A stretch of 25,326 nt of DNA from JAGOUU01 sp964387745 (GTDB lineage Bacteria; Pseudomonadota; Gammaproteobacteria; JAGOUU01): assembly GCA_964387745.1 (NCBI GenBank), contig CAYLXL010000032.1, positions 1 through 25,326 of the forward strand. The letters are read 5' to 3'. This document shows positions 6,818-14,620 of this stretch, piece by piece. Within the stretch, counting starts at the first letter, position 1. Each line of letters opens with the position of its first letter. Below the pieces are notes generated by a model, which saw only the letters and a program-made list of their open reading frames with translations, was not told the origin of the DNA and searched no databases. Both the position numbers and the translations under genes were made by a program.

Positions 6818-7675
6818 TTAGTTAGAAGCAATTGTTAAGAGGGTTTTTAACTCATCTATGATCTTATGATTGGTAGTATTAGTATCAAAGTTAAAATGTT
6901 GTTCGATAGACTTTTGTGTCTGCTGAGTAAGAATTTTTAGTTCATTAGCCAGTGTTTCTTGAATAGCTATAGAAGCTGCATCATTTAGGTATAAATAATT
7001 AAAAACTACAGAATTGACCGCGATACCTTGACTTAGAAGTTTACTGCGAACATTGATGCTGTTAATATTTTTTAGAATAGACGTTATGATAGGTGATACA
7101 GGGGAATACTGTTGTAAGAAAGTGATGATGTTATTGTATAAAGGCCATTGTTTTTGTTCTATCAGGTCAACGATAGAATAAAGTTCTAGATTTTGATACT
7201 CACTTAATTTAGCTTCATAATAAGCTGTATTTTTAGTAGTAAGTGAGAACTGTTGTAAAATATTTTGATCAGTTAGCGCAGTGATTTGTTCAAAAGCAAT
7301 AGTAAAAATTAGATCGCCTAATAATATTGCTTGCGCAAGGCTTAAATTATATATATTTGGCTTGTTTAAGCTGTCAATACTATCGTGGATTTTGTTTGCT
7401 ATGTGTAGTAATTCAATAATGGCGCAGTAATCAATTAATTGTTCATCACGGCTAGCTTCGTTGTTATAGCTGGTGCTTTGTAGCATGCATACTAGTAAGT
7501 TACTGCGTAAAAACTTAGGTTTTATATGATATTTTGAAAATAATTTTAGACTCGTTGCTGGCATAGCAAGTTTATTAAAATTAGATTCTAATAGACTAAG
7601 TATCTTTTGTTGAATAATGATATTAAAATCATTTTTATTAACTATTTTTTTTCTAGCTGACAATGCAGAGAACAT
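6818..7675 (-). CDS. Degenerate polyprenyl-synthetase-fold protein
   Basis: A 285-residue all-helical protein related to IspB/GGPP-synthase-type enzymes. KPKFLRSNLLV aligns with the G-G-K-R-x-R-P region. CAIIELLHIANKIHDSIDS aligns with the IspB stretch IEFIHTATLLHDDVVDE. LLGDLIFTIAFEQITAL aligns with the IspB stretch LVGDFLYTRAFQMMTSL. The first catalytic motif D-D-x-x-D is lost (HDSIDS), and no second aspartate-rich motif can be found in the C-terminal half. Magnesium-dependent prenyl transfer is therefore unlikely, and a scaffolding or regulatory role, or slow decay, is more plausible. The frame is intact. It lies 48 bp downstream of bamD on the same strand and may share its transcript. No ribosome binding site is obvious. 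Homology is fairly sure; the function is unknown. Confidence 0.7.
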   Translation of the reverse strand: MFSALSARKKIVNKNDFNIIIQQKILSLLESNFNKLAMPATSLKLFSKYHIKPKFLRSNLLVCMLQSTSYNNEASRDEQLIDYCAIIELLHIANKIHDSIDSLNKPNIYNLSLAQAILLGDLIFTIAFEQITALTDQNILQQFSLTTKNTAYYEAKLSEYQNLELYSIVDLIEQKQWPLYNNIITFLQQYSPVSPIITSILKNINSINVRSKLLSQGIAVNSVVFNYLYLNDAASIAIQETLANELKILTQQTQKSIEQHFNFDTNTTNHKIIDELKTLLTIASN

Positions 7676-7723
7676 AAAAAACTACTTAATTATTCTAAGC
7701 TCACGATTTTATTTATAATTTTG

Positions 7724-8479
7724 TTATGATTTTGTTTTAGTCAATAACGGAGTTAGTTTTAAACTTGCATAAGATTCTTGCAAAATTTCTAGAGCTTTTG
7801 CTTCGGCTGGAGTATTTTCTAAATGTTCTAATATGTATCTTGCACGATTAGCTGCGGCTAAATAGGCTTTACGTTCGGTATAATGTTTAGCAATAGCTAG
7901 CTCATATTCAGCAATGATATTGCGCGCAAAGATCATGTGTTGTCTGGATGATTTAGCATATTTACTATTAGGGTATTGTCTTACGATGGTTTGGAAGTTT
8001 TGAAATGCTGTTTTGTAATTAGTGATATCCCGCAGGGCAGGGTTAGTAGGAATGATATTGGTGACCATAGTCATGCCTTGTTCAAAGTTGCTAAGACCTT
8101 TCATGTAATAGACATAATCAGCATTTTCACTCATTGGGTGTAGACGCAGGTAGCGTTCAGCGCTGGTAACAGCTTGGATGAAGACTTGATTCTTATAATA
8201 AGCGTAAATCAATTCAAGTTGGCCTTTGGTCGTTGTTTCACCAAAAGGAAAATGAGTTTCTAATGCTTCATATGATTTGATTGCTAATTCATAACGGCCT
8301 TTGTTAAGGTGGGTGACAGCCTCGTTATAGATTTCGTCGCTACTGCGATCGGCATACTCGTCTTTATCCAAATTACTAGAACAGTCGGTTAGTAAAACCA
8401 AGCTAGCTAGGACAATAAAAGCAAGCTTAAAAAATTTAGGTAGTTTGTTGATTTTATTAGCTTTATTGAGTCTGTTCAT
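7724..8479 (-). CDS. bamD: Outer membrane assembly lipoprotein BamD
   Basis: Essential lipoprotein of the BAM complex, which inserts beta-barrel proteins into the outer membrane; it contacts BamA from the periplasm. TPR-like helices are evident: DEIYNEAVTHLNKGRYELAI, FIQAVTSAERYLRLHPMSEN and AFQNFQTIVRQYPNSKYAKS are all typical of BamD/ComL. The frame opens at 8515, but I choose the ATG at 8479 because a near-consensus promoter places the transcript start at about 8514. That gives 251 residues with a signal peptide ending in LVLLTDC and Cys33 as the lipidated residue. Asp just before this Cys is unusual, since Gly or Ala is the norm. rluD is divergent, as in enterobacteria. Confidence 0.93.
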   Translation of the reverse strand: MNRLNKANKINKLPKFFKLAFIVLASLVLLTDCSSNLDKDEYADRSSDEIYNEAVTHLNKGRYELAIKSYEALETHFPFGETTTKGQLELIYAYYKNQVFIQAVTSAERYLRLHPMSENADYVYYMKGLSNFEQGMTMVTNIIPTNPALRDITNYKTAFQNFQTIVRQYPNSKYAKSSRQHMIFARNIIAEYELAIAKHYTERKAYLAAANRARYILEHLENTPAEAKALEILQESYASLKLTPLLTKTKS

Positions 8480-8520
8480 TAGGTTGATTACCTGGCTGGT
8501 ATCTGTTATTATCATAAAAA

Positions 8521-8549
8521 ATTATACCATTAGCGGCAATAATTCTCAA
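8521..8549 (-). promoter_or_regulatory. bamD promoter (minus strand)
   Basis: On the minus strand ttgaga (8549-8544), a 17-bp spacer and tataat (8526-8521) make a near-perfect sigma-70 promoter. The predicted start of transcription, about 8514, falls at or after the upstream ATG (8515) and so supports the downstream ATG at 8479. Confidence 0.75.
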
Positions 8550-8580
8550 TTTACTTCTTTTCTTTACTTTTTTGATGTAT

Positions 8581-9585
8581 ATGGAAACTTTAATAATCTC
8601 AGACAGCCAAGCACAGAAACGATTAGATGTCGTTTTAGCTGAAGTTTATAGCGAATACTCCAGAAGTAAATTACAGACTCTACTGACTAAGGGTCTTGTT
8701 AGCGTGGATGGCAGCTTTAAAATTAAAGGCAATCTTAAAGTAAAGCTAGGCAATGTTATAGAGATTAATAAATCAGCTATTGATGGGCTCAAAGTTACTA
8801 ATGAAAATTATCAACCAGAACCACAAGATTTAGATGTTGTTTATCAAGACGATGATGTCATTATTATTAACAAGCCAGCGAATCTTGTCGTTCATCCTGC
8901 GGCAGGCAATTGGACAGGTACGTTAGTTAATGGCTTATTATATAATTTCCCAGAGCTGGCTAAATTACCTCGAGCGGGAATCGTCCATCGTTTAGATAAA
9001 GATACTACTGGTTTAATGGTAGTGGCTCGTAACTTAATTGCTCATACTAAGTTGATTAAGCAATTACAGGCGCGTACGGTAACGAGAAAATACGTTGCAT
9101 TGGTTAATGGCCATTTAATTACTGGCGGTGTTATCAATGCGAATATTAGCAGACATCCTCATAATCGTCTTAAGATGGCTGTTGTTGATCCTCATAAGTT
9201 CTGTGTGAAAGATGGTGTCGATGAAGAGGAGTCTATAACCTCTCATGGTAAAGAAGCAATCACGCAATATAAAGTTCTAAAAAAATACCCTAAGCATACT
9301 TTAATAGAATTAAAACTTGAAACAGGTCGAACCCACCAAATCAGAGTTCATATGGCCCATCTGGGTTATCCAGTGGTTGGTGATAGTTTGTATGGCCGAG
9401 CTTATGCTGCACCTAAAACTGAAACACAGGAAGAAGCCGCTACTTGGCAAGCTTTTAAGCGTCAAGCACTAACAGCAGTAGAATTAGGCTTTATTCATCC
9501 AAAAACTGGTGAATATGTTGCATGGAAAATAGATTTACCGCAAGATATGCAAGGTCTCTTAGCTATTTTAGATAAATTGATTTAG
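8581..9585 (+). CDS. rluD: 23S rRNA pseudouridine synthase RluD
   Basis: Enzyme that converts uridines in helix 69 of 23S rRNA (1911, 1915 and 1917 in E. coli) to pseudouridine. An S4 RNA-binding domain covers about residues 10-60 (RLDVVLAEVYSEYSRSKLQ). The catalytic domain carries HRLDKDTTGL with the nucleophile Asp139, the same number as in E. coli RluD. TGRTHQIRVHMAHLGYPVVGD is present further on. The length is 334 residues against 326. I chose the ATG at 8581; an ATG at 8575 and a TTG at 8572 are in frame, and none has a clear ribosome binding site. It is divergent from bamD and is followed after 10 nt by the acyltransferase gene. Confidence 0.93.
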   Translation: METLIISDSQAQKRLDVVLAEVYSEYSRSKLQTLLTKGLVSVDGSFKIKGNLKVKLGNVIEINKSAIDGLKVTNENYQPEPQDLDVVYQDDDVIIINKPANLVVHPAAGNWTGTLVNGLLYNFPELAKLPRAGIVHRLDKDTTGLMVVARNLIAHTKLIKQLQARTVTRKYVALVNGHLITGGVINANISRHPHNRLKMAVVDPHKFCVKDGVDEEESITSHGKEAITQYKVLKKYPKHTLIELKLETGRTHQIRVHMAHLGYPVVGDSLYGRAYAAPKTETQEEAATWQAFKRQALTAVELGFIHPKTGEYVAWKIDLPQDMQGLLAILDKLI

Positions 9586-9595
9586 ACAAACTGAT

Positions 9596-10342
9596 ATGAT
9601 TATAAAAATTTTATTTGTCTGTTGTTTGATTTTATATTTAATCTGGCGAAGATTAGAAAAATACTCACATTTAGATTATGGTCACAGATCGCTAAATCGC
9701 TTGATGGGTTTGAATCAGGTGCTTTGTCGACATTATCATCGATTAGGAGATTTTTGGTTAGATATTCCAGATAGTGGCGGTGCCATTATAGCTGCTAATC
9801 ACCAATCAGGCATGGATCCAGCTGTATTAATTGCAGCGAGTAAAAGAAAAATTAGATTCTTAACTACTAGTCAGTATTATGATATGCCTTTTGCCGGTTA
9901 TATTTTACGCTGTGCTGGCTGTATACCGGTTTATCGTAATAAAGATAACAGTCTTGCTTTACAAAAGGCAATCGAGGCGCTCCAAAATGGTGAAGTGGTG
10001 GGTATCTTTCCATTTGGTGGAATTCACTTACCATATAAACCAGAGCCAAGAATACGTTCTGGAGTAGCTGTATTATCTCGACTTGCGCGTGTCAATATTT
10101 ACCCTGTGTATATTTCTGGTGTAGCTAAGTTTAGTTACAATAAAGTTTTTACTAGTATGTTTTTTTTGCGTAGCAAATTAAAGTTAACACCTTATTCAAG
10201 CATAAAAAACGCTTCAGAAGATGATAGCGTTGTACTAGATCAATTATATACCCTTTTGAGTAATCATATATCTCGCGATACGGTTACAGATACAGACAAA
10301 AATATAGACAAAAATATAGACAGTGAGTCGGTACTTACGTAA
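9596..10342 (+). CDS. PlsC-like 1-acyl-glycerol-phosphate acyltransferase family protein
   Basis: Membrane-bound acyltransferase homologue of 248 residues with a single N-terminal hydrophobic segment (residues 2-17). The catalytic HX4D is present as H69-QSGM-D74 in NHQSGMDP. The motif II region is CAGCIPVYRNKD with Arg114. The motif III position reads GIFPFGG (137-142): the family F-P-E-G-T/G is altered, with Phe in place of the Glu that normally contacts the glycerol-phosphate acceptor. Motif IV is IYPVYISG. It may acylate lysophosphatidic acid or another lipid, but the lost Glu makes substrate and activity uncertain. The C-terminus has a short repeat of DKNID units. It is probably cotranscribed with rluD (10-nt gap). 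Confidence 0.8.
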   Translation: MIIKILFVCCLILYLIWRRLEKYSHLDYGHRSLNRLMGLNQVLCRHYHRLGDFWLDIPDSGGAIIAANHQSGMDPAVLIAASKRKIRFLTTSQYYDMPFAGYILRCAGCIPVYRNKDNSLALQKAIEALQNGEVVGIFPFGGIHLPYKPEPRIRSGVAVLSRLARVNIYPVYISGVAKFSYNKVFTSMFFLRSKLKLTPYSSIKNASEDDSVVLDQLYTLLSNHISRDTVTDTDKNIDKNIDSESVLT

Positions 10343-10417
10343 TTTTATCTGTAATTTATTATGTTATTTATTATATAATGACGGCAGTTATTTTAATTGT
10401 TTATATATAAATACATA

Positions 10418-10951
10418 ATGAGCCAACATAATTCTGATTTAAAATCTAGTCCTGACTCTTGCCCTTGCTGCAGCGGAAAAACTTACATAGACTGCTGTGA
10501 ACGTTATCTATCTGGAAATGCTTTTCCTAGCTCTGCCGTAGAACTCATGAGGTCTCGTTACACGGCCTATACTAAGGGCTATATAGATTATATTTTTGCA
10601 ACTATGCGCGATAGTGCTTTAAAAAACTCTGATCGAGAAGCATCGCTGCAGTGGTCTAAAACTTCAAAATGGCTAGGGCTAGAAGTTTTTGATCATGAAC
10701 AAATAAGTGAGGACGAAGCTACTGTAGTATTTCGAGCTCATTTTCAACAAAATACGGCAAAGCAAGAAGTAAACGAGAAAGCAGTATTTAAAAAATATGA
10801 TAACAAATGGTACTATGTTGGTAACATACCTATAGATATAGACCGTCAGATTATTACTCCTGCTACTTCTAACAAAGTTGGAAGAAATGAACCATGTCCG
10901 TGCGGTAGTGGTAAAAAATATAAGAAGTGTTGTGTGTCAGTAATTAATTAA
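10418..10951 (+). CDS. ychJ: YchJ-family protein with two SEC-C zinc motifs
   Basis: Protein of 177 residues with the architecture of E. coli YchJ (152 residues). There is an N-terminal Cys cluster (CPCCSGKTYIDCC), then ELMRSRYTAYTKGYIDYIF and KWLGLEVFDHEQ, then a C-terminal SEC-C motif (GRNEPCPCGSGKKYKKCC). SEC-C is known to bind zinc and, in SecA, to dock SecB; the role of YchJ is not known. The frame opens at a TTG at 10397, but I prefer the ATG at 10418 because it yields MSQ at the N-terminus as in E. coli. No ribosome binding site is visible. The gene lies between the acyltransferase and clpB. Confidence 0.88.
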   Translation: MSQHNSDLKSSPDSCPCCSGKTYIDCCERYLSGNAFPSSAVELMRSRYTAYTKGYIDYIFATMRDSALKNSDREASLQWSKTSKWLGLEVFDHEQISEDEATVVFRAHFQQNTAKQEVNEKAVFKKYDNKWYYVGNIPIDIDRQIITPATSNKVGRNEPCPCGSGKKYKKCCVSVIN

Positions 10952-11077
10952 ATCTTTTTGGGTGATTCTGTAACATAATAAAATTGTTTTATTTTTTAAG
11001 ACTTTTATTTTTTCTATCAAGCCTTATATTAAGTAATAGATACAGCGTGTTTAACTTAATGGTTGAAGGGGTTAGAA

Positions 11078-13681
11078 ATGAGACTAGATAAATTTACTAA
11101 TAAATTCCAAGAAGCTATTGCTGATGCTCAGTCAATGGCTGTAGGCCGAGATAACCCTGCTATTGAGCCTGTGCACGTGATGAAGGCGTTGTTAGAACAA
11201 CAGGGTGGTACGGTCAGGCCGTTACTAGTCAAAGCTGGTATCTCGTTACCGACTTTTCGTTCTTTATTAGACGAAAGTATTGATAAGTTGCCAAAATTAG
11301 GGAATGCTACAGGTGAAATAACTATTTCGCAAGAATTAAATAGTTTATTGAATTTAACTGATCGACTTGCCCAAAAACGTCATGACAGTTATATTTCATC
11401 TGAGTTATTTGTTTTAGCAGCAGTTGAAAATACTGCAAGTAAAAGCGAATTAACGTCTATTTTTGCCAAAGTTAAAGCAGATAAAAGTAAGATTGAAGCG
11501 GCTATTGACCAAATCAGAGGTGGTCAGCATGTCGATGATCAAAACGCTGAAGGCAACCGTCAAGCTCTAGAAAAATACACAGTTGATCTTACTGCTCGAG
11601 CAGAGCAAGGCAAACTAGATCCTGTCATTGGCCGCGATGATGAAATAAGACGAACCATTCAGGTATTGCAGCGTCGTACAAAAAATAATCCAGTTTTGAT
11701 AGGTGAGCCAGGAGTGGGTAAAACAGCTATAGCCGAAGGACTTGCGCAACGAATCATCAATAATGAAGTACCAGAAGGTCTCAAGGGTAAGCGTTTATTA
11801 TCATTAGATTTAGGTGCTTTAATCGCAGGTGCTAAGTTTCGCGGTGAATTTGAAGAGCGTCTCAAGGCTCTGTTAAATGACTTATCTAAGCAGCAAGGTC
11901 AAATTATTTTATTTATCGATGAGATCCACACAATGGTAGGTGCTGGTAAAGCAGAAGGCGCGATGGATGCTGGGAATATGCTAAAACCAGCTTTAGCACG
12001 TGGCGAGCTGCATTGTGTGGGTGCTACTACTTTAGATGAGTATAAAAAATATATTGAAAAAGATGCGGCTTTAGAGCGTCGGTTTCAAAAAGTCTTAGTT
12101 GATGAGCCGTCTGTTGAAGATACTATAGCAATATTACGTGGTTTATATGAACGTTATGAATTGCATCATGGTGTTGAGATTACTGATCCAGCGTTAGTTG
12201 CAGCAGCAGTGTTATCCCATCGTTATATCAGTGACCGTCAGCTTCCTGATAAAGCGATTGATTTAATCGATGAAGCTGCGAGTCAAATTCGTATTGAAAT
12301 TGATTCTAAGCCTGAAGTCATGGATAAATTAGAACGACGTTTGATTCAGTATAAAATTGAGCGTGAAGCTTTGCGTCGAGAGAAAGACGAAGCGTCCCTA
12401 GGTCGTTTAAAGGTTCTTGAGGCTGAAATAAATAAATTAGAAGCTGAGTATTCTAATTTGAATGAAATCTGGAAAGGTGAAAAAGCTAAGTTACAGGGTA
12501 CGCAGCACATCAAAGAAGAATTAGACAGGGCAAGAATCGAACTTGAGACTGCCAGAAGAGCAGGTGATTTAGCGCGGATGTCAGAATTACAATATGGCAG
12601 AATCCCGGAGTTGGAAAAACAGTTAAAAGAAGCTGGAGATTCAGCCGTTGAAGATGAAAAAAATAAAGATACTAAGCATAAATTAATTCGAAATAAAGTA
12701 ACTGCCGATGAAATAGCTCAAGTAGTTTCACGTTGGACAGGGATACCTGTGGCTAAAATGCTAGAGGGTGAACGTGCTAAATTATTGCACATGGAAGATG
12801 ATTTACACAAACAGGTCATTGGTCAAAATGAAGCTGTTGTTGCTGTTGCTAATGCTATCAGACGTTCACGTGCAGGTTTGTCTGATCCTAATCGACCGAT
12901 AGGTTCTTTTTTATTTTTAGGGCCGACAGGTGTTGGAAAAACAGAGTTATGTAAAGCTCTGGCTAATTTCTTATTCGATACCCAAAGTGCTATGATTAGG
13001 ATTGACATGTCGGAGTACATGGAGAAACATTCAGTAGCCAGATTAATTGGTGCACCTCCAGGTTATGTGGGTTATGAAGAGGGTGGCCAGCTTACCGAAG
13101 CGGTGCGTAGACGACCTTATTGTGTAATTTTATTCGATGAAATAGAAAAGGCTCATGGTGATGTGTTTAATATTTTATTACAAGTTTTAGATGATGGACG
13201 ATTAACAACAGGACAGGGTGTTACTGTTGACTTTAAAAACACAGTAATTGTCATGACATCTAATCTTGGTTCTAGTCTTATTCAAGAAATGGCTGGTAAA
13301 GACGATTATGTTACTTTAAAACAAAAAGTATTAGAAATTGTTGCAACTAGTTTTAGACCAGAGTTTATTAATCGTATTGATGAAACTGTGGTCTTTCATC
13401 CGCTTGATCGTAACAATATAAAACAAATTGCAGATATTCAGATTAATAATTTACGGCAAAGATTAGCACAAAAAGAAATTAGCATAGAGTTATCAGAAAA
13501 AGCTTTAGATAAGTTATCAGAGGCTGGGTACGATCCAGTTTATGGTGCTCGGCCTCTTAAAAGAGCCATCCAAACTTATCTTGAAAATCCATTAGCGCAA
13601 TATGTTTTAGCCGGTAAATTTGTGGCTAAAGATGTAATTAAAGTTGATGTTGATGCGAGTGGTGATTTGAAGTTTGGTTAA
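11078..13681 (+). CDS. clpB: ATP-dependent disaggregase ClpB
   Basis: Hexameric Hsp100 chaperone that extracts polypeptides from aggregates together with DnaK. It has 867 residues, near the usual 857. The N-terminal MRLDKFTNKFQEAIADAQS is diagnostic and fixes the start. Two AAA+ modules follow: Walker A GEPGVGKT (209-216) with LFIDEIHTMVGAG, then GPTGVGKT with VILFDEIEKAH. A long coiled-coil middle domain (DKLERRLIQYKIEREALRRE onward) lies between them. The C-terminus has YDPVYGARPLKRAIQ. The TTG at 11063 also opens the frame, but the ATG at 11078 has a strong ribosome binding site (aagggg, 11066-11071, 6-nt spacing). No sigma-32-like promoter was seen upstream. Confidence 0.98.
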   Translation: MRLDKFTNKFQEAIADAQSMAVGRDNPAIEPVHVMKALLEQQGGTVRPLLVKAGISLPTFRSLLDESIDKLPKLGNATGEITISQELNSLLNLTDRLAQKRHDSYISSELFVLAAVENTASKSELTSIFAKVKADKSKIEAAIDQIRGGQHVDDQNAEGNRQALEKYTVDLTARAEQGKLDPVIGRDDEIRRTIQVLQRRTKNNPVLIGEPGVGKTAIAEGLAQRIINNEVPEGLKGKRLLSLDLGALIAGAKFRGEFEERLKALLNDLSKQQGQIILFIDEIHTMVGAGKAEGAMDAGNMLKPALARGELHCVGATTLDEYKKYIEKDAALERRFQKVLVDEPSVEDTIAILRGLYERYELHHGVEITDPALVAAAVLSHRYISDRQLPDKAIDLIDEAASQIRIEIDSKPEVMDKLERRLIQYKIEREALRREKDEASLGRLKVLEAEINKLEAEYSNLNEIWKGEKAKLQGTQHIKEELDRARIELETARRAGDLARMSELQYGRIPELEKQLKEAGDSAVEDEKNKDTKHKLIRNKVTADEIAQVVSRWTGIPVAKMLEGERAKLLHMEDDLHKQVIGQNEAVVAVANAIRRSRAGLSDPNRPIGSFLFLGPTGVGKTELCKALANFLFDTQSAMIRIDMSEYMEKHSVARLIGAPPGYVGYEEGGQLTEAVRRRPYCVILFDEIEKAHGDVFNILLQVLDDGRLTTGQGVTVDFKNTVIVMTSNLGSSLIQEMAGKDDYVTLKQKVLEIVATSFRPEFINRIDETVVFHPLDRNNIKQIADIQINNLRQRLAQKEISIELSEKALDKLSEAGYDPVYGARPLKRAIQTYLENPLAQYVLAGKFVAKDVIKVDVDASGDLKFG

Positions 13682-13695
13682 GTTGTAAATCGATC

Positions 13696-13722
13696 AAATT
13701 ACCAGCACCCCGCTGGTAATTT
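13696..13722. terminator. clpB terminator overlapping the pilE 3' end
   Basis: aaattaccagc (13696-13706) / gctggtaattt (13712-13722) is a perfect 11-bp stem with a 5-nt loop, 15 nt after the clpB stop. It includes the stop and last codons (Cys-Trp-stop) of the convergent pilE. It probably ends both transcripts. Confidence 0.65.
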
Positions 13723-14088
13723 ATCCCCGGTTTGATCTAATGTTATACTCGTGCAACCAGTGTCACTAGCCTGAGAGCCTTGCGCTGTAGCTGTCAAAGT
13801 GTATGTCTCACCCGAAGCGGTGGCAGAAATACTGTAATAGCTACTGGTGCTATTAACACTTGTGCTAAGTCCTGCAGCGGCAGGAGCACCAGTGTAAGTG
13901 AAATTATTACCATAAAATTCTTCAAATTTCATAGCATAAGCTAACATGCTGCTATGCGCGTCCACACGTCTTGATTTCTGAATTTGTTTAGTATATGACG
14001 GGTAAGCTATGGTGCCTAAAATTCCTATAATAGCAACCACTATCATTAGCTCTATAAGACTAAAACCAGATTTATTTTTCTTTTGCAT
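13699..14088 (-). CDS. pilE: Minor pilin PilE
   Basis: Type IV minor pilin of 129 residues. The leader MQKKNKSG precedes the prepilin cleavage site KSG/FSLIELMIVVAIIGIL, with Glu5 of the mature protein present. The C-terminal disulfide loop reads GCTSITLDQTGDKLPAGCW, typical of PilE/ComP-like minor pilins. In Pseudomonas PilE primes the pilus tip with FimU, PilV, PilW, PilX and PilY1. It starts 1 nt after the pilX stop and is the last gene of the operon. Its 3' end lies inside the terminator stem. Confidence 0.9.
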   Translation of the reverse strand: MQKKNKSGFSLIELMIVVAIIGILGTIAYPSYTKQIQKSRRVDAHSSMLAYAMKFEEFYGNNFTYTGAPAAAGLSTSVNSTSSYYSISATASGETYTLTATAQGSQASDTGCTSITLDQTGDKLPAGCW

Positions 14089-14089
14089 A

Positions 14090-14620
14090 TTAGTATACCG
14101 TGCTTTGAATAACAGTTTCTTTTTGACCTTTTTGTCCTTTTGACTTACCTGTTATTCTGTAAATGGGTTTTTTAGAAAGATCTTTATTGCTACCATATTC
14201 AGAACCAACTGAAAGTGAGTCTTGATAGTATTTATCACCTACATATTCGATAAGATAAGAAGGTGTGCCAATAATTTTACCTTTGGTTTTTAGATTAGAT
14301 TGCAGAGTTTTAGCATTAAGCCAAAGCGTAGGTGATTCCCAAACTTTTTCTACTTTTTGTTGTAAGCATAGCCCTGATGTACAATTTGTGGTGAATAGAC
14401 TAGAACCTGGCTGTTGCTTAGTCAAAAATTCTTGGCCCTCCAGCACTGCTGCTTCGGCTGCTGCTTGTCCTTGTAAATTACTTTGGAAATTTGTGGCAAT
14501 TCTTTGGTTGGTTTGAGTATTTTTTACAGTATTGATCGTTAAAACTAGAACAATAGTTAAAACAATAACACTGACTAAAAGTGTTATCCCTATTTGTTTA
14601 TGGGGCAAGAGTGTCGTCAT
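14090..14620 (-). CDS. pilX: Minor pilin PilX
   Basis: Protein of 176 residues with a PilX_N-type start: the HKQIGITLLVSVIVLTIVLV helix begins after a short leader cut after Gly, followed by LQGQAAAEAAVLEGQEFL. Mature position 5 is Val (I-T-L-L-V), not Glu, as expected for a tip-located pilin of the PilX/GspK type. A Cys pair (NCTSGLC) may form a disulfide. The start overlaps the pilW stop by 4 nt (translational coupling). The C-terminal end, rich in Lys and Gly, has no recognised motif. Confidence 0.85.
   Translation of the reverse strand: MTTLLPHKQIGITLLVSVIVLTIVLVLTINTVKNTQTNQRIATNFQSNLQGQAAAEAAVLEGQEFLTKQQPGSSLFTTNCTSGLCLQQKVEKVWESPTLWLNAKTLQSNLKTKGKIIGTPSYLIEYVGDKYYQDSLSVGSEYGSNKDLSKKPIYRITGKSKGQKGQKETVIQSTVY

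Noticed and set aside
6818..7675. Functional octaprenyl diphosphate synthase (IspB)
   Set aside because: The aspartate-rich catalytic motifs are absent, so an active enzyme should not be annotated.
10952..11077. Heat-shock (sigma-32) promoter for clpB
   Set aside because: No CTTGAA-type -35 with a CCCCAT-type -10 was found; the region has no run of C on the coding strand.
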